Numbered from the stretch's first letter, positions 1-13,713 are shown. The stretch: 64,000 nt of DNA from Methylobacterium sp. W2 (GCF_020662345.1 NZ_VMOA01000007.1:1-64000), one strand, 5' to 3'. Translations and numbers: made by a program. Notes: generated by a model not told the origin, from the letters alone.

Positions 1-95
1 CCACCGCCCCCGCCGCTTTGCTGGTGGTCGCCGCCCCGGCCGCCGCCGAGGACGTTACCGAGCACACCGCCGATGACCTGATCGAGCAATCCCAT
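1..95 (-). CDS. DUF937/YidB-like protein, N-terminal fragment
   Basis: Only the first 31 or so codons are inside the window; the gene runs off the left edge. The protein begins MGLLDQVIGGVLGNVLGGG and then becomes Gly/Gln rich, which is the typical opening of small DUF937 (YidB-like) proteins. The start is fixed by a strong ribosome-binding site, AGGAGG, seven bases before the ATG on the minus strand. The cellular role of this family is not established. The call rests on the N-terminus alone. Confidence 0.6.
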   Translation of the reverse strand, partial: MGLLDQVIGGVLGNVLGGGRGGDHQQSGGGG

Positions 96-133
96 GGTCG
101 TTCCTCCTGAGCAGCAAGCCTTACCGGCCAGTT

Positions 134-433
134 CTATTCCCGGCGTCCACCCGTTCCGGCGCGGTCGCGCGCGGGCAGATGGTCGAGGGGGTTGGTGCGG
201 GTCTTCTTGCCGTCGTCTTCCGTCACCGCCGTCGAGGGCCGGATCGCGCTCGGGGGCTTGACCTCCCCGATCGGCCGCGAGCCAGAAGTCTCGCCCGATC
301 GGCCTTCCGAGGGCACGTCGGCAGGCGTCGGCTGGTCGCGACGATCGGAAATCGCCTGGGCCGGTAAGGCCTGCGCGACGAGGATGCCGGTCGCGAGGAG
401 CAGGCTGGCCCGGATGAGACGTTCCTTGCGCAT
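134..433 (-). CDS. Small secreted protein of unknown function
   Basis: A 99-residue protein starting MRKERLIRASLLLATGILV. It has a basic N-terminus, a hydrophobic core and an ALPAQA cleavage-like site near residue 25, so export by Sec is likely. The mature part is polar, proline/arginine rich and low in hydrophobics, probably disordered, ending in TGGRRE. A GGAG motif lies upstream of the ATG. The reading frame stays open further upstream, but the signal peptide defines the start. I do not recognise a family. It lies downstream of uvrB on the same strand, with about 105 bases between them. Confidence 0.55.
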   Translation of the reverse strand: MRKERLIRASLLLATGILVAQALPAQAISDRRDQPTPADVPSEGRSGETSGSRPIGEVKPPSAIRPSTAVTEDDGKKTRTNPLDHLPARDRAGTGGRRE

Positions 434-539
434 GGGATGCTCCGTCGGTTCGACACGCGGGGGGCGTCCGGGGATGGGCGCCATCGCATGCTTCACCAAG
501 CCAGAGCCTACGCTAGGGGTTCCGGCTCCGATGCCGGTT

Positions 540-3227
<2,688 letters not shown>

Positions 3228-3304
3228 GGGTGGAATATGGCCCCGCGGAACGAACGGGGAAAGGGCGGCCCATCGCTTCGCGTCAATCAGGAGCGAGACC
3301 CACC

Positions 3305-3805
3305 ATGATGGCCCCATCGAACCAGATTCATCCGCAGGCGCGGATCGGCCATGTCCATCTCAAGGTCGCCGATCTCGACCGGGCGCTGGCCTTCTATTGC
3401 GGCGTGCTCGGCTTCTCCCTGAAGGCTCGATACGGAACCCAGGCCGCCTTCATCGCAGCCGGGGACTACCACCACCATATTGGGCTCAACACGTGGGAGA
3501 GCGAAGGCGGCAGCCCGCCGCCCCACGGCACGACCGGTCTGTTCCACCTCGCCGTGCTCTATCCAACGCGGGAGAGCCTGGCCGATGCCCTGCGCCGCCT
3601 GGACGCGGCCGGCATCGCCCTCGACGGCGCCAGCGACCACGGTGTGAGCGAAGCGCTCTACCTGCGCGATCCCGACATGAACGGGGTTGAACTCTATCGG
3701 GACAGGCCGGAAGCGGAATGGCCGCGCGATGCGGAGGGCGACCTCACCATGTTTACCCGCCGCCTCGATCTCGCCGATCTCCGCGCGGCTGGAGAGCATT
3801 CCTGA
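3305..3805 (+). CDS. VOC/glyoxalase-family protein
   Basis: A 166-residue single-domain protein of the vicinal oxygen chelate superfamily. The N-terminal half reads [18 protein letters not shown], the standard first beta-alpha-beta module, with a His metal-ligand candidate. HIGLNTW, the GLFHLAV stretch and [12 protein letters not shown] give the remaining expected ligand positions (His and Glu). Members include glyoxalases, dioxygenases and resistance proteins, so the substrate cannot be read from sequence. Two adjacent ATGs (MMAP) follow a GGAG site; the first is used. It is divergently oriented to uvrB, sharing a 77-base intergenic region. Confidence 0.8.
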   Translation: MMAPSNQIHPQARIGHVHLKVADLDRALAFYCGVLGFSLKARYGTQAAFIAAGDYHHHIGLNTWESEGGSPPPHGTTGLFHLAVLYPTRESLADALRRLDAAGIALDGASDHGVSEALYLRDPDMNGVELYRDRPEAEWPRDAEGDLTMFTRRLDLADLRAAGEHS

Positions 3806-4025
3806 GGAGCGGCAAACCGTTAGGCGGCAACCCTCCGGTGTGCTACCTGATGTTCTAGACGGTTCCACCCTCGGTGAGGGTGGCTGAGGCGAGCATGACG
3901 GCACCAGACCGTCGCCGCCTCGACGCCCCTCGCTCGAGCAAGGCCGAAGGCCGCGGGAGTGGGCCGGCGGCGGGTGGAGACGAGTAGCGATCCCACCTGT
4001 CCCATTGTCTGACGCGAGCGACCTT

Positions 4026-4856
4026 ATGAAAATCCGGACCGGCTACACGATCGGCTACGACACGTTCGGCCCGACACCGATCACCTTGATGCTCAACGTC
4101 CATCCGTCGCGCGCGGGTGACCTGCTGACGCCGGAGACCATGACGATCGACCCGCCGGTGGAGGCCCACAGCTATCTCGACCCGTTCGGCAATGTCTGCA
4201 CCCGCATCCTCGCCCCCGGCGGCCGGATCACGGTCTCGGCCGATTTCATGATCCAGGATTCCGGTGAACTCGACGAACTCGTGCCAGATGCGAAGCAGCA
4301 TCCCGTGCAGGATCTCCCGGACGACGTCATGCCGTTCCTGCTCGGCAGCCGCTATTGTGAGACGGACAAGCTCTCGAACATCGCCTGGGGCCTCTTCGGC
4401 ACCACACCCGAGGGTTGGGCGCGGGTGCAGGCGATCCACGACTTCGTCCACCGGCACATCAAGTTCGATTACCAGCAGGCCGACGCCACGCGCACGGCCT
4501 TCGAAGCCTATACCCAGAAGATCGGAGTCTGCCGCGACTTCACCCATCTCGCCGTGGCCTTCTGCCGCTGCATGAACATCCCGGCCCGCTACTGCACCGG
4601 CTATCTCGGGGACATCGGCGTACCGGTGGTGCCGCCGGGCGACTTCTCGGCCTGGCTCGAAGTCTATCTCGACGGGCGCTGGTTCACTTTCGATGCCCGC
4701 AACAACAAGCGCCGCATCGGCCGCATCCTCATCGCGCGCGGCCGCGACGCCACCGATGTCGCCATCTCCACGAGCTTCAGCACGGCCCTGCTCGCGAGCT
4801 TCGACGTGCATACGGACGAGATCAGCGAGACTGGCACGCTGACCCCCATCGCCTGA
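4026..4856 (+). CDS. Transglutaminase-like domain protein
   Basis: A 276-residue cytoplasmic protein with an N-terminal beta domain (MKIRTGYTIGYDTFGPTP, then LNVHPSRAGDLLTPE) and a C-terminal transglutaminase core. The catalytic triad is visible: Cys in IGVCRDFTHLAVAFCR, His-bearing segment around WLEVYLDGRWFTFDARNN with the conserved Asp, and a preceding FVHRHIKFDY helix. Bacterial relatives are thought to be cysteine peptidases or amidases rather than cross-linking enzymes. A TTG seven codons upstream is in frame, but the family normally starts at the MKIRTGY-like sequence. The 220 bases before it hold no gene. Confidence 0.8.
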   Translation: MKIRTGYTIGYDTFGPTPITLMLNVHPSRAGDLLTPETMTIDPPVEAHSYLDPFGNVCTRILAPGGRITVSADFMIQDSGELDELVPDAKQHPVQDLPDDVMPFLLGSRYCETDKLSNIAWGLFGTTPEGWARVQAIHDFVHRHIKFDYQQADATRTAFEAYTQKIGVCRDFTHLAVAFCRCMNIPARYCTGYLGDIGVPVVPPGDFSAWLEVYLDGRWFTFDARNNKRRIGRILIARGRDATDVAISTSFSTALLASFDVHTDEISETGTLTPIA

Positions 4857-4973
4857 AGCGGACCCATGCCGGATCGACATCCGGCCTGCCGCGTTCCGAT
4901 AGACACACCCCCGCCTCAGCCGGTCGCTCCGTCGGATGGGCCGAGGGGGGGATGCACCGCTTTCGGAGACAGC

Positions 4974-6044
4974 ATGTCGAACAGTTTCAAGGGTACCGCG
5001 CTCATCGCCGGTGCGAGCGGCATCGTCGGCAACAACCTCGCCCGGCACCTCGTGAGGGAGGGCTGGGACGTCCTGGGTCTGGCGCGCCGGCCCGTCGCCA
5101 TCGAGGGCGTCACCCCGGTCACGGCGGACCTAACCGATCCCGCCTCCCTGCGGGCGGCTTTGTCGGATCTCGCGCCGACGCATGTGTTCATCACCACCTG
5201 GATGCGGCAGGCGACCGAAGCCGAGAATTGCCGCGTCAATGGCGCCATGGTGCGCAATCTCCTCGACGCCCTGCAATCGGCTCCGTTGCGCCACGTGGCG
5301 CTAGTGACCGGGCTCAAGCATTATCTCGGGCCGTTCGAAGCCTATGGGAAGGGCACGCTGCCGCAGACGCCGTTCCGCGAGGACCAAGAACGCCTGCCGG
5401 TGGAGAATTTCTACTACGTGCAGGAGGACGAAGTGTTCGCTGGGGCCGAGCGCCAGGGATTCGGCTGGAGCGTGCACCGTCCGCACACCATCGTTGGCTA
5501 TGCCCTTGGCAACGCCATGAACATGGGTGTGACCCTCGCCGCCTACGCTTCCCTCTGCCGCGAGACCGGACGTCCGTTCCTGTTCCCGGGCTCGCCGCAG
5601 CAATGGAACGGACTGACCGACGTCACCGATGCGCGGCTGCTCGCCCGTCATCTTGCCTGGGCCTCCACCGATCCCGCCGCGGCGAACACCGCATTCAACG
5701 TGGTCAACGGCGACGTCTTCCGCTGGTCGTGGATGTGGGGCCGCATCGCAGAATGGTTCGGCCTGGCGCCGGCTCCCTATCCCGGCGCGCCGACGCCCCT
5801 CGAAGAGCAGATGGCCGGGGATGGCCCGATCTGGGCGGATCTCGCGAAACGCCACGGCTTGGTCGAGTCCGATCTCGACCGTCTCGCCTCCGCATGGCAC
5901 ACCGATGCGGATCTCGGCCGGCCGATCGAGGTGGTCACCGACATGGCACGCAGCCGCCGGCTGGGCTTCCTGGATTATCAGCCCAGTGACGACAGCTTCC
6001 TCGACCTGTTCGGCCGGCTGCGGGCCGAAAAAATCATTCCCTGA
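4974..6044 (+). CDS. PRISE-type NAD(P)-dependent reductase (short-chain dehydrogenase superfamily)
   Basis: A 356-residue extended SDR. The nucleotide-binding glycine motif is ALIAGASGIVGNNLARHL at residues 8-25. It resembles progesterone-5-beta-reductase/iridoid-synthase-like enzymes: VTGLKHYLGPFEAYG carries the lysine of that family and VENFYYVQEDEVF the tyrosine, in place of the classical YxxxK pair. Downstream are WSVHRPHTIVGYALGNAMN and a substrate-domain segment. PRISE enzymes reduce activated C=C bonds of enones; the physiological substrate here is unknown. The start is set by GGAGAC before the ATG; the frame is open 36 codons further up without typical sequence. The ankyrin gene follows after eight bases. 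Confidence 0.8.
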   Translation: MSNSFKGTALIAGASGIVGNNLARHLVREGWDVLGLARRPVAIEGVTPVTADLTDPASLRAALSDLAPTHVFITTWMRQATEAENCRVNGAMVRNLLDALQSAPLRHVALVTGLKHYLGPFEAYGKGTLPQTPFREDQERLPVENFYYVQEDEVFAGAERQGFGWSVHRPHTIVGYALGNAMNMGVTLAAYASLCRETGRPFLFPGSPQQWNGLTDVTDARLLARHLAWASTDPAAANTAFNVVNGDVFRWSWMWGRIAEWFGLAPAPYPGAPTPLEEQMAGDGPIWADLAKRHGLVESDLDRLASAWHTDADLGRPIEVVTDMARSRRLGFLDYQPSDDSFLDLFGRLRAEKIIP

Positions 6045-6052
6045 GACAGATA

Positions 6053-6619
6053 GTGACGATGCAACCTGAAACGCCGGCCTCGCCCACCCCAGCGCTTCCC
6101 GAACTTGACTCGGAGACCCTGGCCTTCGCGGGCCGGGTCTTCCAATACGCACGGGCGGGGCATGTGGACGAGCTGGCTGACCTGTTCGCCCAGGGGCTTC
6201 CGGCGAACCTCCTCAACGATAAGGGCGACAGCCTGCTGATGCTGGCCGCCTATAATGGTCAGGTCGAGACCACGCGCCTGATCCTCGACAACGGTGGCGA
6301 CCCCGAGCTCTCCAACGACCGGGGGCAGACGCCGCTCGCCGGCGCCGCCTTCAAGGGCGACATGGCCGTCGTCGAGCTGCTGCTGGAGAAGGGCGCCACT
6401 ATCGACGGCACCGGAACCGGCACGCGAACCGCGCTGATGACGGCGGCCATGTTCAACCGCACCGAGATGGTGGACCTGCTGCTGGCGCGGGGCGCCGACC
6501 CGGCCAAACGCGACGGAAACGGGCAGAGCGCCGCCGATCTCGCCCGTTCCATGAATGCGGCGGATACCCCGTTCCAGCTCGAGGCCGCAGAACGACTTGC
6601 CCGACTCGTGATCGATTGA
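6053..6619 (+). CDS. Ankyrin-repeat protein
   Basis: A 188-residue protein with an N-terminal helix (FAGRVFQYARAGHVDELADL) and about three to four ankyrin repeats, shown by LLNDKGDSLLMLAAYNGQ, LSNDRGQTPLAGAAFKGD and GTRTALMTAAMFNRTEMV. Such proteins bind partners; no catalytic motif is seen. The start is GTG (GTG ACG ATG), seven bases after a GAGA site; the ATG two codons on is an alternative. The gene is probably co-transcribed with the upstream reductase, and the next gene begins 35 bases later, so all three may be one operon. No signal peptide is visible. Confidence 0.75.
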   Translation: MTMQPETPASPTPALPELDSETLAFAGRVFQYARAGHVDELADLFAQGLPANLLNDKGDSLLMLAAYNGQVETTRLILDNGGDPELSNDRGQTPLAGAAFKGDMAVVELLLEKGATIDGTGTGTRTALMTAAMFNRTEMVDLLLARGADPAKRDGNGQSAADLARSMNAADTPFQLEAAERLARLVID

Positions 6620-6654
6620 ACCGGATTTTCATGATTCACCAGGGGCGAAGCGGC

Positions 6655-8433
6655 ATGACATCTCGACTTACGATCGCGCGCGCCTCCTCCTTGTCCCTGC
6701 TGGCCGGTGCGCTGACGCTCTCTCCCGGTGCGCGTGCCGAGGAGTGGCCGATGTTCGGCCGCGACCACACCAACCGGCATTTCTCGCCGCTCACGACGAT
6801 CGACCGGACCAACGTCGTCAAGCTGCGCCCGGCCTGGATCTTCCAGACCGGGATCACCGGCTATTTCCAGGCCGAGCCCGTGGTGGTGGATGGGGTAATG
6901 TACGTCTCCGCCACACAGAACCACGTCGCTGCCCTCGACGCCAGGACGGGTCGCGTCCTGTGGACCTACACCCACAAGGCGCGGACGGAGAAGATCTTCG
7001 GGCCGCCGTCCAATCGCGGCGTGGCGGTCTCGGGCGGCAAGGTCTTCGAGGCGACCATGGACGGCCGGGTGATCGCTCTCGACGCGAAGACCGGCAAGGT
7101 CCTGTGGGACCATGAGGCCGTCCGCCCGGAGGAGGGCGAGTCGGAGACCGCGTCCGATCTCGCCGGGAAGCTCGGAGCGGGTGCGATCCAGGGATCGAGT
7201 CGCCTCGGATTCAAGATGCCGCCGCTCGTGGCTGATGGGCTCGTCATCGTCGGCGTAGCCGGGGCCGGCTACGGCCTGCATGTTGAGGACGAGAAGGGCG
7301 GGCTCGACGGCGGCGCCGTGGTCGGGATCGAAGGCGGCTACGGACGACGCGGCTGGCTCGCCGCCTACGACGCCGCCACCGGCGAGGAGCGCTGGCGCTG
7401 GTACGTCACCAAGGAGGACGGCTGGGAAGGCGGCTTCGTGGAGAAAACCGCCGATGGGGTGCCGCTTAATCGCGACATCGCTGCAGAGAAGGCGGCAGCA
7501 CCCCGGCACAAGGACGCCTGGAAGGTCGGCGGCGGCTCGCTGTGGATGACTCCGGCCTACGATGCCGATCTCGGCCTGATCTATGTCGGCACCGGCAACC
7601 CCGCACCGCAGAATTTCGGCCTCTCGCGTCCGGGCGACAACCTCTACACGATGAGCCTCGTGGCGCTCGACGTGAAGACGGGCAAGCTGCGCTGGTACTA
7701 CCAGCAGGTCCCGCACGACGAATGGGGCTACGACGTCGCGAGCCCGCCGCTCCTGCTCGATTACCTGACGCCCAAAGGGCCGGTGAAGGCGGTCGCCGAG
7801 GCGAGCAAGACCGGCTGGCTCTACGTCCACGACCGGGCGACCGGCACGCTCCTCGGCAAATCCGCGCCGCTCACCACGCAGAAGAACCTCTACGCACCGC
7901 CCACTGAAACAGGCACCGTGGTCAGCCCAGGCCCCCTCGGGGCGATCTCGTGGCATCCCGTCGCCTTCGATCCGACGACGAGCATGGCCTACGCCCAAGT
8001 CCGGCACGGCGCGACGACCTACACGGTGAGGACCGTCCCGGCCTCGAATGGCAAGCCGCAGATCCGCTTCACTGAAACGAGCGAGGCGAAAGGCGAGCCC
8101 GCCTTCAGCACGCTCACGGCCGTCGATCTCGACAAGGGCGGCGCGATCAAATGGTCGGTGAAGGCGGGAAGCCGCCTCTCCGGCGGCACGCTCGCCACCG
8201 CAGGCGGTCTGGTCTTCTCCGGTGAGGAGGACGGCCATCTCGATGCCCATGACGCAGCGACCGGGACGGTGCTGTGGCGGTTCCAGTGCGGTGCCGGGAT
8301 CGGCGGGCCGCCGATCACCTATTCCCTGGATGGCCGGCAATACGTGGCCGTGGCGGCCGGCGGAGCCTCTTTCACCAAGGGCTCGGGCTTCGGCACCGGA
8401 GATGCGCTCGTCGTTTTCGCCCTGCCGGACTGA
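6655..8433 (+). CDS. Periplasmic PQQ-type beta-propeller protein (quinoprotein dehydrogenase-like, atypical active site)
   Basis: A 592-residue protein with a signal peptide (about residues 1-28, ending GARA) and repeated tryptophan-docking motifs of the PQQ propeller, such as LDARTGRVLWTY, LDAKTGKVLWDH, YDAATGEERWRW, LDVKTGKLRWYY and HDAATGTVLWRF. The region GTGNPAPQNFGLSRPGDN followed by PHDEWGYD aligns with the active-site stretch of methanol dehydrogenases. There the catalytic Asp sits where this protein has Gly (WGYD instead of WDYD or WDFA). The vicinal Cys-Cys pair is missing: only one cysteine occurs. It may be an alcohol dehydrogenase of another type or a non-catalytic propeller. An AGGGGCG site precedes the chosen ATG. 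Confidence 0.75.
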   Translation: MTSRLTIARASSLSLLAGALTLSPGARAEEWPMFGRDHTNRHFSPLTTIDRTNVVKLRPAWIFQTGITGYFQAEPVVVDGVMYVSATQNHVAALDARTGRVLWTYTHKARTEKIFGPPSNRGVAVSGGKVFEATMDGRVIALDAKTGKVLWDHEAVRPEEGESETASDLAGKLGAGAIQGSSRLGFKMPPLVADGLVIVGVAGAGYGLHVEDEKGGLDGGAVVGIEGGYGRRGWLAAYDAATGEERWRWYVTKEDGWEGGFVEKTADGVPLNRDIAAEKAAAPRHKDAWKVGGGSLWMTPAYDADLGLIYVGTGNPAPQNFGLSRPGDNLYTMSLVALDVKTGKLRWYYQQVPHDEWGYDVASPPLLLDYLTPKGPVKAVAEASKTGWLYVHDRATGTLLGKSAPLTTQKNLYAPPTETGTVVSPGPLGAISWHPVAFDPTTSMAYAQVRHGATTYTVRTVPASNGKPQIRFTETSEAKGEPAFSTLTAVDLDKGGAIKWSVKAGSRLSGGTLATAGGLVFSGEEDGHLDAHDAATGTVLWRFQCGAGIGGPPITYSLDGRQYVAVAAGGASFTKGSGFGTGDALVVFALPD

Positions 8434-8675
8434 CGGTGCCTCGCCATTTCGTGTCTCGATCTCACCGGACTGGGCATCGCCTCCTTTAGCGAAGAGCTTC
8501 CGGCAAGAACGGCACAATGCCGACCCCGCCCTCCGGTAAGCTTAGGCCTGCACGGTGGCGAACCACCGTGGTAGGGCTTCGAGGATTGACGGGATCGAGG
8601 AGACGACGCGCGACCCGCGCCCGGTCGCCCATGATCGGTCGAATGGTGTTTGCACTGGCGGCAGGAAGGGACGGC

Positions 8676-9203
8676 ATGAGCCCAAACACCCGGCGATGGG
8701 TCATCAGCGGCGTCCTTGGCCTGTTCGTGAGCTGGGCGATTGGCGGAGTGATCTTTCCGGCGCTGAGCGCCCTCTTGGGCATGATGGTCCGGCTCGCTCC
8801 TGGAATGCGGGATGCCGCCATCTCCTGGCCGGGACCAGCGATGGACGTGCTGCCCTTCTTCGCCATCGGCCTTCAGGCCATGGTGGTCATCGCCGTGACG
8901 CTCATCCTTGCCCGCGTGGCCGATGAACGCCGCCGGGTCGGCTGGGGCTGCCTCGCAATCGGGGGCGCCATCCTTCTGAACGGTATCGTCCTCCTTGCGG
9001 TCACGGGCGTCCTGGGCTGGCTTCTCGATCGGAATCCTGGCGGCGCCAGCGGTGGTGAAGCAAGCGCCGGGTTCTTCCTGTTGCTGTTGGGCCTGCCTTA
9101 CGCTTTCCTCTGCATCGCGATGCTGGTGGGCGGGGCGGTGCTGCTGCGGAGGCGGCCGCCCTCGTCGGCGCAGGGGAGTATGGAGCAGTCAGCACCGCGC
9201 TGA
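8676..9203 (+). CDS. Hypothetical membrane protein with four predicted transmembrane segments
   Basis: A 175-residue protein starting MSPNTRRWVISGVLGLFVSW after a good AGGAAGG site. Hydrophobic segments lie near residues 9-35, 60-82, 92-115 and 133-157, with a basic C-terminus (LLRRRPPSS). No signature of a known transporter or enzyme is seen. The frame is open about 50 codons upstream, but that part is arginine rich and lacks a site. It follows the propeller gene after 242 bases, so it may have its own promoter. Function unknown. Confidence 0.55.
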   Translation: MSPNTRRWVISGVLGLFVSWAIGGVIFPALSALLGMMVRLAPGMRDAAISWPGPAMDVLPFFAIGLQAMVVIAVTLILARVADERRRVGWGCLAIGGAILLNGIVLLAVTGVLGWLLDRNPGGASGGEASAGFFLLLLGLPYAFLCIAMLVGGAVLLRRRPPSSAQGSMEQSAPR

Positions 9204-9330
9204 TGGGGTAACGACCTCCGCCACCCCTCAAGCGGCTCACCTGTTCGCCGCCGGTCGGATGTGACAGGAGGACACAGGCGGCGTGCAGTTTGCATCGGCC
9301 GACCGAGATCACGGGAGCCCGCACCACCCC

Positions 9331-9756
9331 ATGTCGACCGATGTTTCCGAGACGCAACAGCCCACCGACCGCGGCTCTCCCGTGGTGCGCACCATCGCGA
9401 TGCCCGCGGACACGAATCCGGCCGGGGACATTTTCGGCGGCTGGTTGATGGGGCAGATGGATCTGGCGGCGGGCAACGTGGCCGCTCGCCGGGCTCGGGG
9501 CCGCTGTGCCACGATCTCCGTCGATGCGATGACCTTCCATCGCCCGGTCATCGTCGGCGACGAGGTCAGCATCTATGCCTGGATCGTGAAGGTCGGCCGC
9601 ACCTCGCTGCGCATCCAAGTCGAGGTCTGGCGCCGCGAACGCGAGGGCGAGACCACCATGAAGGTGACGGAAGGCCTGTTCACCTTCGTCGCCATCGGCA
9701 GCGACCGCCGCCCGAGGCCGATCCCGCCGGAGGTGGAAGAGACCTGGGAGGTCTGA
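9331..9756 (+). CDS. Acyl-CoA thioesterase, YciA-like hotdog fold
   Basis: A 141-residue single hotdog domain. The signature NPAGDIFGGWLMGQMDLAAG carries the catalytic Asp and the Gly-Gly turn typical of the YciA/BACH family, followed by TISVDAMTFHRPVIVGDEVS and IYAWIVKVGRTSLRIQVEV. These enzymes hydrolyse acyl-CoA thioesters in the cytoplasm and help recover free CoA. An in-frame GTG lies 16 codons upstream, but the segment between is not family-like. It ends 33 bases from the convergent deoB gene, with a hairpin between them. Confidence 0.85.
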   Translation: MSTDVSETQQPTDRGSPVVRTIAMPADTNPAGDIFGGWLMGQMDLAAGNVAARRARGRCATISVDAMTFHRPVIVGDEVSIYAWIVKVGRTSLRIQVEVWRREREGETTMKVTEGLFTFVAIGSDRRPRPIPPEVEETWEV

Positions 9757-9763
9757 GTTTCGA

Positions 9764-9784
9764 TCCCGCCCGGCTCGGGCGGGA
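9764..9784. terminator. Hairpin between convergent genes
   Basis: A perfect 8-base-pair inverted repeat, TCCCGCCC / GGGCGGGA, with a five-base loop (GGCTC), lies exactly between the stop codons of the thioesterase gene and deoB. No run of T follows on either strand, so it is a weak intrinsic terminator or RNA 3' end stabiliser that could serve both genes. Confidence 0.5.
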
Positions 9785-9789
9785 CCGTC

Positions 9790-11010
9790 TCACCACCACG
9801 ACGTGCCGCGTCCCAATTCGCCGATGCCGAGATGGCGGGCGATGGAGGCGCCGATATCCGCGAAGGTCTCCCTGCGCCCGAGTGATCGGGCGGCGACACC
9901 GGGACCGAAGGCAAGAACCGGCACCTGCTCGCGGGTATGCTCCGTCCCCGACCATGTCGGGTCGTTGCCGTGATCGGCGGTGACGATGCAGACATCGCCC
10001 TCTTCGAGCACCGCATGGATCTCGGGCACGCGCGCATCGAAGCGCTCCAGCTCGGCGGCGTAGCCGGGCACGTCCCGGCGGTGGCCGTATTCCGTGTCGA
10101 AATCAACCAAGTTCAGGAAGACCAGTCCTCCATCCGGGAGGATACGGAACGCGGCCAGCGCCGCATCGAGGCAGGCGGTGTTGCCGGCGGGTTTGATCTC
10201 GCGGCCCGTGGCGCGGTGGGCGAAGATGTCACCGATCTTGCCGACGCTGACGACGGAGCGCCCCCGCTCGCCCAGGCGGTCGAGGAGTGTCTCGCCCGGT
10301 GGCTGCGTGGCGAAATCCTTGCGGTTCGCGGTGCGCCGGAAACCGCTCTCCTCCGAGCCGAGGAAGGGGCGGGCGATGACCCGGCCAATGCGGTAGGGGT
10401 CGCAGATCTCGCGGGCGATTCGACAGAGCTCGTAGAGCCGGTCCAGCCCGAACGTCTCCTCGTGAGCGGCGATCTGGAAGACGCTGTCGGCCGAGGTGTA
10501 GCAGATCGGCTTGCCTGTCCGGACATGCTCGGACCCGTGACGCTCGATGATCGGGACGCCAGCGGCGTGGCAATTCCCGAGGATACCGGGAAGTCGAGCC
10601 CGCTCGATCAGCGCTTGGGTGAGGGCGGCGGGGAAGGCCAGCACCGTGTCGGGAAAGTAGCCCCACTCCTCGGTGACGGGAGCGCCCGCGATTTCCCAGT
10701 GACCGGAGGGCGTGTCCTTGCCGGGCGCGGTCTCGATGGCATGGCCGTAGGCTCCAGCGGCCGGACCGGAAGGCTCGAGGCCGGGCGGGATGCGACCGCT
10801 CGCCCCCGCGGCGGCGAGCCCGAGGCCGAGGCGCGTCAGGTTGGGCAGTGCGAGAGGCCCGGTCCTGAGACCCTCGCGGTCGCCCCCCCCGGCCGCGCAG
10901 GAATCCGCGATATGGCCGAGCGTGTCGGAGCCCTCATCGCCGTAGCGGGCGGCGTCCGGTCCTCCGCCGATACCGACCGAATCGAGGACGATGAGGAGGA
11001 CACGCGCCAT
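9790..11010 (-). CDS. deoB: Phosphopentomutase
   Basis: Interconverts ribose-1-phosphate (or deoxyribose-1-phosphate) and the 5-phosphate in nucleoside salvage. The 406-residue length is standard. Alkaline-phosphatase-superfamily metal motifs are intact: [17 protein letters not shown] at the N-terminus, the phosphorylated-threonine segment [15 protein letters not shown] near residue 98, [16 protein letters not shown], and [21 protein letters not shown]. It starts 14 bases after the stop of the upstream ABC ATPase gene on the same strand, so the two are probably co-transcribed, an unusual pairing that may only reflect read-through. Confidence 0.95.
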   Translation of the reverse strand: MARVLLIVLDSVGIGGGPDAARYGDEGSDTLGHIADSCAAGGGDREGLRTGPLALPNLTRLGLGLAAAGASGRIPPGLEPSGPAAGAYGHAIETAPGKDTPSGHWEIAGAPVTEEWGYFPDTVLAFPAALTQALIERARLPGILGNCHAAGVPIIERHGSEHVRTGKPICYTSADSVFQIAAHEETFGLDRLYELCRIAREICDPYRIGRVIARPFLGSEESGFRRTANRKDFATQPPGETLLDRLGERGRSVVSVGKIGDIFAHRATGREIKPAGNTACLDAALAAFRILPDGGLVFLNLVDFDTEYGHRRDVPGYAAELERFDARVPEIHAVLEEGDVCIVTADHGNDPTWSGTEHTREQVPVLAFGPGVAARSLGRRETFADIGASIARHLGIGELGRGTSWW

Positions 11011-11024
11011 GGGTCTCGTTGTGC

Positions 11025-12653
<1,629 letters not shown>

Positions 12654-12765
12654 CGAGGCGATGGTACCGGGTCCACGGAGACGGGGATCACGGCCCTTAT
12701 AGCGCGGCGCGATTGGAACGGCGAACGGTGATTGATCCGGCGCCAGACAGCATTACAAACGCCCC

Positions 12766-13632
12766 GTGACATCCCTCCGCAGCCTGATCCTCGCCTCTTG
12801 TCTCCTTGCCGCCGCGCCAGCCTCGGCCGAGGTGGCGACGGAAACCGTCGAACAGGCGCTCTGCCGCCTCATCGAGGATGCGGCCAAGGCCCGCGCCCTG
12901 CCCGTGCCGTTCCTGACGCGACTGATCTGGCGGGAAAGCAGTTTTCGCGTCACGGCGGTGAGCCCAGTGGGCGCGCAGGGCGTTGCGCAGTTCATGCCGG
13001 GCACGGCGCGGGAGCGCGGGCTGACCGACCCGTTCGATCCGGAACAGGCGATTCCCCACGCCGCCCATCTCCTTGCCGATCTCAACCGACAGTTCGGCAA
13101 TCTCGGCCTCGCGGCAGCGGCCTACAATGGCGGCGCGGGCCGGGTCTCAGGCTGGCTCGCCGGGACTGGCGGCCTGCCCGCCGAGACGCGCGCCTACGTG
13201 ATGGCGATTACCGGCGCGCCGGCGGAGGATTGGCGCGGAGGTGCGGCCGTCAGCGGAGCCGAGGGGGAGACGAACGCTCCCAAGTCGGAATCGCCGAAAA
13301 CCTGCCTCCAGGTCACCGCCGCCCTGCGAATTCCCTCACGCGGCGATCGCTTCGCCCTCGGCGGTAACGAAGGACCCGCCGCCCCCTGGGGCATTCAGCT
13401 CGCCGGCAATTTCTCGAAATCCCTCGCCCTCCAGAGCTTTTCCCGCACCCGGAAACTCTATGCCGGCGTGATCGGCGAGGTGCGGCCGATGATTATCGGG
13501 ACGCGGCTGCGCAACCGCGGCACGCGCGCCTTCTACCGGATCCGCATACCTGCCGAGAGCCGGGCGGCGGGCGATATCCTGTGCGGTCGCATCCGCAAGG
13601 TCGGGGGTGCCTGCATCGTGTTGCGAACCTGA
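12766..13632 (+). CDS. Lytic transglycosylase with SLT and SPOR domains
   Basis: A 288-residue exported murein hydrolase. A signal peptide (residues 1-21, ending ASA) is followed by an SLT/goose-lysozyme-type domain: FLTRLIWRESSFR with the catalytic Glu at residue 57, then GAQGVAQFMPGTARERGL and AAAAYNGGAGRV. The C-terminal 80 residues (PWGIQLAGNFSKSLALQSF, then YRIRIP) form a SPOR domain, which in known proteins binds denuded glycan at division sites. It cleaves the glycan strand to 1,6-anhydro-muropeptides. The start is a GTG; the ABC ATPase gene is divergent across a 112-base promoter region. Confidence 0.85.
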   Translation: MTSLRSLILASCLLAAAPASAEVATETVEQALCRLIEDAAKARALPVPFLTRLIWRESSFRVTAVSPVGAQGVAQFMPGTARERGLTDPFDPEQAIPHAAHLLADLNRQFGNLGLAAAAYNGGAGRVSGWLAGTGGLPAETRAYVMAITGAPAEDWRGGAAVSGAEGETNAPKSESPKTCLQVTAALRIPSRGDRFALGGNEGPAAPWGIQLAGNFSKSLALQSFSRTRKLYAGVIGEVRPMIIGTRLRNRGTRAFYRIRIPAESRAAGDILCGRIRKVGGACIVLRT

Positions 13633-13713
13633 ATCCAAATAACCCTTATTCCGGTCATGAATCCGCCGTGCGGCACGTGTCATTCGGGTCTTCGTTCCCC
13701 GTTTGAGAGATGC

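Noticed and set aside
7600..7770. Reading the PQQ-propeller protein as XoxF (lanthanide methanol dehydrogenase)
   Set aside because: It keeps the second Asp of the D-x-D pattern but has Gly at the catalytic Asp and lacks the vicinal cysteines, so an XoxF label is not supported.
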